From: Symbiodinium natans
Taxonomy: Eukaryota; Sar; Dinophyceae; Suessiales; Symbiodiniaceae
Reading direction: 5' to 3'
Length of the DNA: 64,000 nucleotides
NCBI GenBank assembly: GCA_905221605.1
Contig: CAJNDS010002252.1
Coordinates: forward strand, 146,501-210,500
Every line of letters begins with the position of its first letter. The stretch's first letter is position 1. Made by a program: the position numbers and the translations under genes. The notes under the pieces are model-generated. The model had not been told where the DNA came from. It did not search any database and saw nothing but the letters and a program-made list of their open reading frames with translations. Shown here in pieces: positions 25,291 through 33,289 of the stretch.

Positions 25291-25578
25291 CCTTTCGTGT
25301 TCGGCCCAGGAGTCTGTCAGAATTCGAGAGGCCGTCCCAATGTCATCGGACCCCTACCGTAGGGGCCTTATAGTAGGTAGAATAGGGATTTGGGGGTCAG
25401 TAGAGTATAATTACAAAGGGAGCAGAAGGGAATACTATAAGTACTTTACATCACTCGGAAGGCCCTTGGCATTCTGCATTTTCCCTTCCCAACCCTAAAC
25501 CCCAAACCCTAAACCCCAAACCCTAAACCCTAAACCCCAAACCCCGAACCCGAAACCCTGAACCTTGACGCCCCCCAG

Positions 25579-25672
25579 GTCTGAACTGCCATGCTGGAAT
25601 CACATCCTCGGCCCCCCGGGGGCCGACTGCAACGAGACCTGTGCGCGCTACGAGGCTTCGGCACGGCAGCCT
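25579..25672 (+). CDS. Cys-rich exon-like island
   Basis: A CCCCAG acceptor. One frame reads ELPCWNH then ILGPPGADCNETCARYEASA. The 'W..lGppGadC...C' pattern is a small disulfide-rich motif typical of extracellular protist proteins. CCCTAAA before, TTTAGGG after. Confidence 0.5.
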
Positions 25673-25750
25673 TGTTGGGTTTTGGGTTTAGGGTTTGGGG
25701 TTTAGGGTTTAGGGTGGGGGGGGGGGGGCATTGTTCAGCACCCTTACCAC

Positions 25751-25849
25751 TTGAGATGTTCCCTTATATTAACAGTCCTTAATAGGGATTATCATAGGGG
25801 GTACTATAATCCCTGTTCAGGGCTGTCACTCTAGGGGGGAACATTCCAA
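25751..25849. mobile_element. Hairpin element, family A
   Basis: TTGAGATGTTCCC...AACAGTCCTTAATAGGGATT and a mirrored right arm ending GGGGGGAACATTCCAA. Non-coding. Confidence 0.75.
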
Positions 25850-26029
25850 CTTACCACTCTCTCCCCCCAAGCGCAGTAAAAGACTTGAACTTCTTCAAAT
25901 TCTCAGCCTTCTGAAAGATGCCTTCAGTTAAGAGCCTGAACGCCCGACCCTAAACCCGACGCCTAAACTGGGAAGTCCCAAGAAACCCCAGAACAAGGCA
26001 CGCGCGCCCCAAAACCCAAAACCCAAAAC

Positions 26030-26130
26030 CCAAAACCCTAGACCCTAAACCCTAAACCCTAAACCCTAAACCCTAAACCCTAAACCCTAAACCCTAAACC
26101 CTAAACCCTAAACCCTAAACCCTAAACCCG
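26030..26130 (-). repeat. CCCTAAA array
   Basis: Perfect C-strand heptamers ending three bases from the GCAG acceptor of the next island. Confidence 0.95.
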
Positions 26131-26133
26131 CAG

Positions 26134-26195
26134 GGCGTTTGCGACCCCAACGTGGTGGACGGCTTCACCTTTGCCACGCGGCCACGGATAAACCT
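26134..26195 (+). CDS. Exon-like island (GVCDPNVVDGFTFATRPR)
   Basis: A CCGCAG acceptor then GVCDPNVVDGFTFATRPR. High third-position GC. Not recognised; it may belong to the same extracellular protein as the 25579 island. Confidence 0.48.
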
Positions 26196-26696
26196 TGAGA
26201 ACCCCAAGCCTGCTTCATTCCTAGGCCCTAAACCCTAAACCCTAAACCCTAAAGCCCCATTAGAGGCTGTAGGAACGCCCGAAGCCCTAGACCACAACCA
26301 GTAGATGGGCCTAGAGTTCTCAAGCTTCTGACACCCCTCATCGAATTGAGGTAACCTACCAACAAGTACGTAGGTGTTGGCCCCTAAGCCCTAAACCCTA
26401 AAACCCTAAGCCCTGAACCCAAAACCCTAAACCCTTTGAGGTCCAAGGTTGTCGGGGGCAGTTGCTGTGGTTGGGGCTTAGGATCTTAGGTGTGATTTAG
26501 GTACCATGCATGTCCCCACCAAGACCGGAAACCCAACCCCGTCAAGCATCGTTTAGGGTCTATAGGCTTTAGGGTTTAGTTCTAGGGCTCTTCAGGGAGG
26601 GGGAGTTCAAGGGTGGGTATGTCACCCAAAGGTTCCCAGCACTCCCTAAGGCTCCCTAAGCTTCCCTAGGTACCTTCCCCCTTTGAACCCCCGTTC

Positions 26697-26797
26697 TTGG
26701 GATGTTGACCGTTGTACTAACAGCCCTTGATGTGGATTATAATCCGGGGGTACTATAATCCCTATTGAGGAATGTTAGTATAAGGGGAACATCCCAA
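26697..26797. mobile_element. Hairpin element, family A
   Basis: TTGGGATGTT...ACTAACAGCCCTTGATG and a right arm ...GTTAGTATAAGGGGAACATC then CCAA. Centre GGGGGTACTATAATCC is shared with the other copies. Confidence 0.75.
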
Positions 26798-26853
26798 CCC
26801 CTCCATTAAGAACCGTATAATTTGGGGTTCGCCCTAAAGCCCTAAAGTCAAAG

Positions 26854-26921
26854 CCAACTTTCGTCCGCTGGATCAAAGTCGGAGTGAAGCTTGTTGAGCT
26901 GAAGGAGTTGAAGGAATCAGG
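26854..26921 (+). CDS. Exon-like island (PTFVRWIKVGVKLVELKELK)
   Basis: After CAAAG: PTFVRWIKVGVKLVELKELK then ESG. Amphipathic helix-like. TTTAGGG starts directly after it; TE2 is inserted in that array. Confidence 0.42.
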
Positions 26922-26927
26922 GCTGGG

Positions 26928-27020
26928 TTTAGGGTTTAGGGTTTAGGGTTTAGGGTTTAGGGTTTAGGGTTTGGGGTTTAGGGTTTGGGGTTTGGGGTTT
27001 AGGGTTTGGGGTTTAGGGTT
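26928..27020 (+). repeat. TTTAGGG array, left of TE2 insertion
   Basis: Perfect and TTTGGGG-variant heptamers up to the TE2 LTR; the array resumes at 38631 with AGGGTTTAGGG. Confidence 0.95.
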
Positions 27021-27021
27021 C

Positions 27022-27249
27022 TGTGATGGCCATGGCTGGATGATGTGAAACTTCGCTCGGGCACCCTTTTTATCACCGCACAAAGACAACCAGAAATGCC
27101 AAAAGCTCTTAACGCCTACATGATTCTCGTTAAAAAGAAAGTATGATGGCACTTAGATTCAGGAGCCCTAACCCCTAAACCCTAAGATCGCACCTGGATG
27201 GCCTGAGCAGCTGTCGGGTTGTTCCACTCGTGTTGAACCTCCGCGCACA
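27022..27249 (-). repeat. TE2 3' LTR
   Basis: 228 bp, one mismatch to 38403-38630 by eye. TG...CA ends on either strand. Confidence 0.95.
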
Positions 27250-27257
27250 CTCCCCCT
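27250..27257 (-). promoter_or_regulatory. TE2 polypurine tract
   Basis: In the sense strand AGGGGGAG lies directly before the 3' LTR. Confidence 0.75.
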
Positions 27258-28018
27258 GATGGCAGGAGCCTTCACACGCTGCAAGGAGGGTAAACCTTAT
27301 GAATTATTTTACAGGCATGCCTATGTTTGATGCCTACGGCATCGGCTGAAGGATTAGGGGCTTACTATATCATGGCAGGTATGGGAGTTATGCCCTCCAG
27401 GCATTAGGGTGCAGGCGGTGACCCAAAGCGACCAAAGTCTAACAGTCACATACCTCTGCAACCCGAACCGACCCATACAAACCTTAATGGAAGCCCACCT
27501 ATTTACAAATCACCCAAAGTGCATGCAGCAGCTCACTGCTGCGGACAGCAACCTGGTGGCTGGTCTATACATGCTGTTGCACACGTTAACATGCTTTGGC
27601 AAAGGATTGAGCACCAGGCCGGCTGCCTGTGCTATGTCACGGACAAGAGGACATCGAAAGCGATGGAAGGTATGACCGGACCCACAACGACTGCAGTCTC
27701 ACAGTCCGGTCACACCGGATGTCCTTTTGGCATAACATCTGAAGGTCAGGGCTCGGGATGCTTGCGCAGCAACAAGAGGCAACTGAGAGGGGCAACGCAC
27801 AGCTATAATCGGACCCACAACGACCGCAGTCTCACAGTCCGCACAGCTTGGCAAAACTAACCCAAACGGCCTACAAGGACTGCCCAACTATTCGAACCGA
27901 ACCGAAAACCGAACAAAAAGAAACCCTTAAAACACACCCTAGTACCCGAACCTACACCACCCTCTGTGCATCTGCGGTGGTAGTTCGCGGTGCAGCTGGA
28001 GCTCAAAGCCCCGAGGTG
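27258..28018 (-). other. TE2 3' untranslated region
   Basis: About 760 bp between the last stop codon and the polypurine tract. No good frame. A 30-35-bp element (CGGACCCACAACGAC.GCAG then TCTCACAGTCCG) occurs twice, at about 27677 and 27810; its ends CGGAC/GTCCG are complementary and could form stem-loops. Confidence 0.7.
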
Positions 28019-30511
28019 TCAATCCACTTCTGAAATGCTCATCAGCCAATTTCCGACGAGCTCGTGATACACATCTTGTTGTCGCTCTGGAAGCTGTTCC
28101 CAGTCAAACCTCAGGTCATTCTGATACAGGAGAAAAGCCGCCCTTGCAAGCTCATCGTCTCCGTCGTCAGATAGCTCCGGCTGTAATCCCGGAGCTGCAT
28201 CGTCTATGTATATCCCAAGGGGCCCAGCTAGACCCGTTTGTCGCCGCAGATAGTCTCGGTATGCCAGGAATGTCCCTCGGGCGTGCGGCACTGACCACTT
28301 GAAGTCAGCTGACGCCAAATGCCATGCCCAAGTTCCCGGCTCATCTGGACCCAAGTATGCAATCATGAGTATGCCGTTCAGCGACAGCACGTTCCTCAGT
28401 GAGTTTGCCAAGGTTCCATCGTTCTCCATAGATGCTGCAGGTGAAGGATTGTAGTTGTTCGGATCAACCCTAGCACGCTCGCTTGGTGTGAGATCCATGT
28501 AAGGGTCGTAAGGGTCGGAGGCCCCCATGACATAAGCAGAATCATCCACTTCTTCGAGGCCTGGTTCTGGTTGTTGCTCATTTGTATCCGTGCTGCTGTC
28601 CTCGGACACCTCACCAAGTTCAGGGCGAACTCTCACTTGAGTTCGCTCATAAGCCTCCGCCACCAGGTATGTCCATCCTCCAGCTAACACCCGAAGCCAG
28701 AACACCTGAGCAGCATTGGGATCCAGCAGTCGCCGCACGAGTCCTCCCATTCTGCAAAGAACAGCACGTAGTCCATATGGGCCGACCATCACTTCTGGTC
28801 CTAGCTCCTGTTCAGGTTCCCCTACACTGCCCTCCTGATCCGTTCCAGCATCACTCAGCTGGACAGGCGCCGTTGCTACGGTCTCAAGAAACCTCTCCAG
28901 GTTTGCTTCCAAACGTGCTTCAGAAGCTAAGGCTCGCAGGAGCCTCAGTCGGGTATGCTTCAACTCCTGTCGCAGCCACCAGAACCCACATCCAAGAAGT
29001 GTGACTGCGCAAAAGAGGGTTCCCAGAAGGAATGGGAAGATTTGCACTTGCGGATTCCAGCTCACGAACTGTTGTGCTCGGACGGCATTGACACAGTTGA
29101 ACAGCACAAGCAATCTGACCGCTGTTGATGGCAGGGCAGGCATATTGGTGGAGTCCAAGGCGCTTGACTGCTTCTTTGTTTTAGGATTGGACCTTTCAGT
29201 AAATTTCAATTTTGGTAACCCCTCTACACCCAACATCTTCATAAGCTCTGCTAACTTTTGAAACATCATGGGCTTGGTCATAATATCAGCGGGCATAAAT
29301 CTCCCAGGGATGTGATGGGGCCTTATTAGATCTTCGATTAGTTCATGAAAATATCGGCATCTTAACCTCAGGTGTCTAGTTCGCCAGGCCCCAGCAGGGT
29401 ACAATAGGACACTTTGACATGATACGCTATCCCCATACACAAACCATGTTGTTGCCTTACCTAACATTTCATCGACCAACGGCTTGAGGGCTTGGGTAAA
29501 GGACATCCCGTCTACTGCCGCTACCAGCTCGCTTTCCGCGGTGCTAAGTGTGATGAACCCTTGGGTCAAGGTAAGCCATCCTAGGGGTGCACCATTTAGG
29601 GTAACGATAACACCACTCTGTGACCGACCATCCTGTTGACCGAAGGAGGCATCTGCATATGTGCACAAGTCTGAAGCAGCAGGCTCTTTCACAAGGGATT
29701 CTACGAAATCCTGTGGCAAAGGAAGCTTCGGTCCATATCTCAGCACAAGGTCGACGGTTGCCAGGAGGTATCGAATCAACTGCTTGCCTGCTTGCAAAAC
29801 GTACTTGGGATACTTTAACACCAGCTTGCTCAGTCTATTCACTGAAAAGGAAATATCCGGTCTAGAACGGTTGGCAACCCAGGTGAGCTCTCCTACTACT
29901 TTCTGCCCCAAGCGAATTGCGGACACTTCTACCTCTTCAGGTTCGGGGTCAATTCTTAGGTCGGGCAAGTGTAGAGATGCAGTCATCTCAGGGTATCTAC
30001 TTGCTAAGTCCTTGATATAATCTGGCTGGCCTACATGAAGCATATCCCCTTTTTTCCAAATTTGAAGACCGCAAAACTTTAGTCCTTGCTCATCTGTCGC
30101 AAATGCTGGCGCAGAACACGTCCATATGCCCTGCACAGCTTGCATCGCCTTTTTAAGCTCTGGGGTATCAGCCATAAATAACAAGTCATCAACGTAAACT
30201 CCCAAAGATCCTTTGATGCACTCCTCTACAGTATCCCAGATAAGCCACATGGATACATCGGACTTGGTTTGCACAAGACGCATAGTGTGCCCGGTAGCCC
30301 CCTCCCACGTAACCGACCTCAGCTTCTTATCCCTGTCAAGAGACCAGGAATGCGGCGATTCTTGCAGCCCATATAATGCGCCATAGACTCTAAGCCACGA
30401 TCCCGAAGGGCACAACCCTGCCTGGATCATTGCCCGGGGGACCCGAACCACCACTACTTTCCTTTTCCCAGGACGTTCAGAAATGCAGTTTTCACATCTA
30501 AAGACCCACAA
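28019..30511 (-). CDS. pol: TE2 RT, RNase H and membrane tail
   Basis: An 830-codon frame. Effective coding begins after the break at about 30475. RT motifs: RVYGALYGLQESP and YVDDLLF (YVDD at 30185-30196). RNase H: TYADASFGQQDGRS, STAESEL and RTRHLRLRCRYFHE, then HIPGRFMPADIMTK. After RNase H there are about 420 more residues: a signal-peptide-like segment (AVRLLVLFNCVNAVRAQQ, residues about 460-480), then a transmembrane segment (FPFLLGTLFCAVTLLGCGFW, about 489-512), a basic helix, and an acidic C-terminal region ending in NWLMSISEVD. TE1 has the same arrangement with little sequence similarity. The tail is unknown and not part of standard copia Pol. Confidence 0.85.
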   Translation of the reverse strand: MWVFRCENCISERPGKRKVVVVRVPRAMIQAGLCPSGSWLRVYGALYGLQESPHSWSLDRDKKLRSVTWEGATGHTMRLVQTKSDVSMWLIWDTVEECIKGSLGVYVDDLLFMADTPELKKAMQAVQGIWTCSAPAFATDEQGLKFCGLQIWKKGDMLHVGQPDYIKDLASRYPEMTASLHLPDLRIDPEPEEVEVSAIRLGQKVVGELTWVANRSRPDISFSVNRLSKLVLKYPKYVLQAGKQLIRYLLATVDLVLRYGPKLPLPQDFVESLVKEPAASDLCTYADASFGQQDGRSQSGVIVTLNGAPLGWLTLTQGFITLSTAESELVAAVDGMSFTQALKPLVDEMLGKATTWFVYGDSVSCQSVLLYPAGAWRTRHLRLRCRYFHELIEDLIRPHHIPGRFMPADIMTKPMMFQKLAELMKMLGVEGLPKLKFTERSNPKTKKQSSALDSTNMPALPSTAVRLLVLFNCVNAVRAQQFVSWNPQVQIFPFLLGTLFCAVTLLGCGFWWLRQELKHTRLRLLRALASEARLEANLERFLETVATAPVQLSDAGTDQEGSVGEPEQELGPEVMVGPYGLRAVLCRMGGLVRRLLDPNAAQVFWLRVLAGGWTYLVAEAYERTQVRVRPELGEVSEDSSTDTNEQQPEPGLEEVDDSAYVMGASDPYDPYMDLTPSERARVDPNNYNPSPAASMENDGTLANSLRNVLSLNGILMIAYLGPDEPGTWAWHLASADFKWSVPHARGTFLAYRDYLRRQTGLAGPLGIYIDDAAPGLQPELSDDGDDELARAAFLLYQNDLRFDWEQLPERQQDVYHELVGNWLMSISEVD

Positions 30512-30879
30512 TTCCAGCCATACTGGGCTCCTACGCCTAGTTGGGTTCTTAGCGACAGGGTATCCATCCCGGCTGAGTATAGATCCCGTCTATCAAGGGT
30601 AGGGGATCCCCGATCTTTAGGCCTATGCAAGAAATTTCCGCATGCTACCAGTCGTGCCTTTTTCTTATTAGGGGGCTTTATTACTGCAACAATTTTCCCA
30701 GGCAGACGGACCACATGAAGCTCAGGGTCCGCTTCTAGTGCTCGGACCTCGTCCTCTGTAATCACGCCAGTTGCCTCATTAACCTCTGTCAAAGAGAGCA
30801 GTTCCGCCTCAAGTGCAGGTGTCCAAGATTTTATGTCTGCCATGACATCTGTAATGGAAACAATTTTTGTTTGCCACAA
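30454..30879 (-). CDS. pol: TE2 RT, N-terminal part
   Basis: A 141-codon frame holding the RT start: W..ALEAELLSLTEVNEATGV, VIKPPNKKKARLVACGNFLH and SLDVKTAFLN (first catalytic Asp). The frame is open upstream of its first ATG to about 30940 (SLRSITVEEGEQLW). It is lost at about 30475, right after TAFLN, and resumes as RPGKRKVVVVRVP in frame 28019-30511. Confidence 0.85.
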   Translation of the reverse strand: MWQTKIVSITDVMADIKSWTPALEAELLSLTEVNEATGVITEDEVRALEADPELHVVRLPGKIVAVIKPPNKKKARLVACGNFLHRPKDRGSPTLDRRDLYSAGMDTLSLRTQLGVGAQYGWNCGSLDVKTAFLNVLGKGK

Positions 30880-30899
30880 CTGCTCCCCTTCTTCTACAG

Positions 30900-31586
30900 T
30901 TATTGAACGCAGACTAACATCCTGGTTTTGGAGTTTTGGGGTCCCTCTATTTCAGGGTCGTAGTTTTCACAGCTGGCAAGATATTCCAGGTCACCCTCAA
31001 GTACTTGAATCTCTGCATTGCCCCTTGCTATCAAGTTCGCTGTAGCCTCAGCCAAGACCTGGCTTCCGGCTTGCATGTCCTTTGCCAGCGCCGTTTCTTG
31101 GTCCTTTAGGGCTGCTATGGCTGCAAGTCTAAGGCCTTCAAGACGCACCCTTACATCCTCCTCATCTCCTTCCACCTCAGGCATGTCTCCAAGAATGGCC
31201 GGGTCAACCGGCTCCACGCTAGGCAGCGGCACGCTGTGATACCACCTGGGACCATACTCTGGTCCATGCTGCGGACCACAAAGCTCACTTGCAGTTACAT
31301 CAGTTGCTCCCTTAGGGCGCGGGCCTAAACTCACGCAACCTTTAGGGTCAGGGAGGTTTGGGTTGATGGAAGGAACGCAGGACGCACACGATGGCACCGG
31401 TCCTGGCACAGGCTCAGTTTGCGATATCACATTTAACCCTTTAGGGGAAGGGCCTAAAACCTCTAAACCCTTAGGGTTTTCAACATCGGGACACAGGGAA
31501 TGGGTGGAAGGCTCGCACGCCTGGCTTGTTGGACCGTTGGATAGTTTCCTCAGATCAGCAGTCGTTAAACCATTAGGGTCTGGCAA
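30900..31586 (-). CDS. TE2 spacer between dioxygenase-like domain and RT
   Basis: A 228-codon frame. First half carries degenerate repeats of the type (D/N)PKG...LGP.PKG; second half is an acidic coiled coil (VRLEGLRLAAIAALKDQETA). TE1 has a similar coiled coil in the same place. The end after about 30940 is out of frame. It joins the upstream frame at about 31575. Confidence 0.7.
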   Translation of the reverse strand: MPDPNGLTTADLRKLSNGPTSQACEPSTHSLCPDVENPKGLEVLGPSPKGLNVISQTEPVPGPVPSCASCVPSINPNLPDPKGCVSLGPRPKGATDVTASELCGPQHGPEYGPRWYHSVPLPSVEPVDPAILGDMPEVEGDEEDVRVRLEGLRLAAIAALKDQETALAKDMQAGSQVLAEATANLIARGNAEIQVLEGDLEYLASCENYDPEIEGPQNSKTRMLVCVQ

Positions 31587-33289
31587 GTATGGGGTGGACT
31601 ATTGAAACCTTTAGGGTACCCTTGGGGACTATCTAGCTGATCCGCACTGCTCGGCAGCTGCACTATTGCAGCAGTACAACAGGGAACACACTGCTCCCCC
31701 AGCTCACACGACGTTGCAAGCACATGCGTGGCACAGGTGTTGGACTCCCCCGGATCACCAGACGAGCCAAGGACAGGTAAGGCATGTGCTTCAGATTTTC
31801 CCAGCACAAGAGGTTGCTCCCCCGGTTCACAGGATTTCCGAAGGACGGGCACGGCAAAAAGAGCGGACTCCCCCGGCTGAACTGAGGAAGGCAGATCAGC
31901 CCCGACACAGCGTTCTGCCGGGCACGTGTGAGCCCCAAGTGGAAAGCCGCCAGCACGCAAAGCCTCAAAATCTCCCGGCTGGAGATTGCGCATAATGGCG
32001 GCAGTGTATGCTACCAGCACAAGTCGTTGTTCATCTGGGCCATAAGAGGTAGTTGCGTGCCACCGGCGGGCATCAAAGCTGCATGCTGTCCACTTTTTTC
32101 GCTTCAACACCTGACCTGCCTGCGCTTTGCCATCAGGCAACTCTTTCAACTGCACCTCCCCTTGCACCACATCCCCTGGCACCAAGGAAAGCCACAAGTC
32201 ACCCCCAGTAGCCGGCATGAGGAAAGGAATCACAACGTTGGGAGTGTCCCACTCGTTATGCACATCACGATGCACTTTGAAGCAGGCACACCAGGACAAG
32301 GACAAAGCATTGAAGGTCAAGGACGGCATGACTTGCTTGACAATGCCGGTAAGCAGCCTCATGATGTTAGGGTAGCGGTGAAAGTCACGAGTTAAACCCA
32401 CAACTCCACCCCTTCTATAAACCCCTACCTGGCGACCCGACCCTGTGTCACTGGCACGCACATTCTGGGCTCGACTTGTCCACACCTTGAGGAATGCTGT
32501 AATTTTCTCACGAAGTCGTGGACTCGTAAGACATCCTTGCAGCCCTGTAGCCTCGGCATCTAACGCATCGTCTGGCAGTGCCCGATAGTGCTCTTCGAGG
32601 GCTGTCAAGGACCCGACGGGAACCCCAACACAGTCTGGCGCTTTGGTAACGTCAAGCGGATGCACAGGTCGTGGAAGGGCTGACACATGACTGGTGGCCT
32701 TGTCACAAGGAGATGCAGATGCAGCCTCCGCTGCAGGAGGCTCAGGCTCAGGCGTTGGAAGGACTTGTACCTCCGAGGCTCCAGATGGGCACGGGCGCCC
32801 AACCACAGCTCCGGTAGGCCACACCTGGCGGGCAGGTTCATCAGGACCTTGGACCTCTGGAAGCTCGGGCGCTTCCTGGAAGTTTCTATACACGAGAGTG
32901 GTCGCGTATAGCCTGTGAACCCCGCCGTCATTAACTCGTACAACGTAGCCTCTACTGATGTCGGTACTAGGGGCCACTAACCTACCTTCCGTGGCTTTAG
33001 AACCCCAAACCGTGTCTTTCCAAGTCCTAGATCTAAATTTTACCAGTGAGTAAAAGGGTACTAAGGTCTGGGACTCGTGTCCTACCTGAAGCAAAGCTCG
33101 GCGCTGAAGAGATGCGCACGCATATCTGGCCGCGTGCGGCCACAGCAGTGCAGGTGCGTTTGCTGAGAATAGCAGGGCCCTCACCTGTGCTTTTATTGCT
33201 TTAACCAACATCTCAGCCTTTCCAATACCGGCGGGTTGTTCAGGAAGTGATGTGGTTTTTATGTATTCCTCTGTGGGTTGCCCAGTCAC
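31565..33289 (-). CDS. pol: TE2 integrase C-terminus and dioxygenase-like domain
   Basis: A 574-codon frame, effective from about 33260. It begins with the last integrase motif (SLPEQPAGIGKAEM, catalytic Glu at 33212-33214), then PHAARYACASLQRR and the C-terminal block 'GRLVAPSTDISRGYVVR'. Residues about 288-447 are the dioxygenase-like domain: GGVVGLTRDFHR, His340-Arg-Asp342 (HRDVHN), GGDLWL, RRWH with His411, and Arg422 eleven residues later: a full HxD...H...R set. The tail holds four degenerate 25-residue repeats around (E/Q)PGE. This copy is better preserved at the active site than TE1. Confidence 0.85.
   Translation of the reverse strand: MTGQPTEEYIKTTSLPEQPAGIGKAEMLVKAIKAQVRALLFSANAPALLWPHAARYACASLQRRALLQVGHESQTLVPFYSLVKFRSRTWKDTVWGSKATEGRLVAPSTDISRGYVVRVNDGGVHRLYATTLVYRNFQEAPELPEVQGPDEPARQVWPTGAVVGRPCPSGASEVQVLPTPEPEPPAAEAASASPCDKATSHVSALPRPVHPLDVTKAPDCVGVPVGSLTALEEHYRALPDDALDAEATGLQGCLTSPRLREKITAFLKVWTSRAQNVRASDTGSGRQVGVYRRGGVVGLTRDFHRYPNIMRLLTGIVKQVMPSLTFNALSLSWCACFKVHRDVHNEWDTPNVVIPFLMPATGGDLWLSLVPGDVVQGEVQLKELPDGKAQAGQVLKRKKWTACSFDARRWHATTSYGPDEQRLVLVAYTAAIMRNLQPGDFEALRAGGFPLGAHTCPAERCVGADLPSSVQPGESALFAVPVLRKSCEPGEQPLVLGKSEAHALPVLGSSGDPGESNTCATHVLATSCELGEQCVPCCTAAIVQLPSSADQLDSPQGYPKGFNSPPHTCQTLMV
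31950..32424 (-). other. TE2 2OG-Fe(II) dioxygenase-like domain
   Basis: His (32270-32272), Asp (32264-32266), distal His (32057-32059) and Arg (32024-32026) fit the HxD...H...R signature of 2OG-Fe(II) oxygenases, with GGD(L)W between. His-to-His spacing is 71 residues here and 48 in TE1. Confidence 0.62.

Noticed and set aside
27409-27860. Small genes downstream of the TE2 coding region
   Set aside because: The span lies between the TE2 stop codon and its polypurine tract, so it is the element's 3' UTR; the frames overlap each other and lack coding character.
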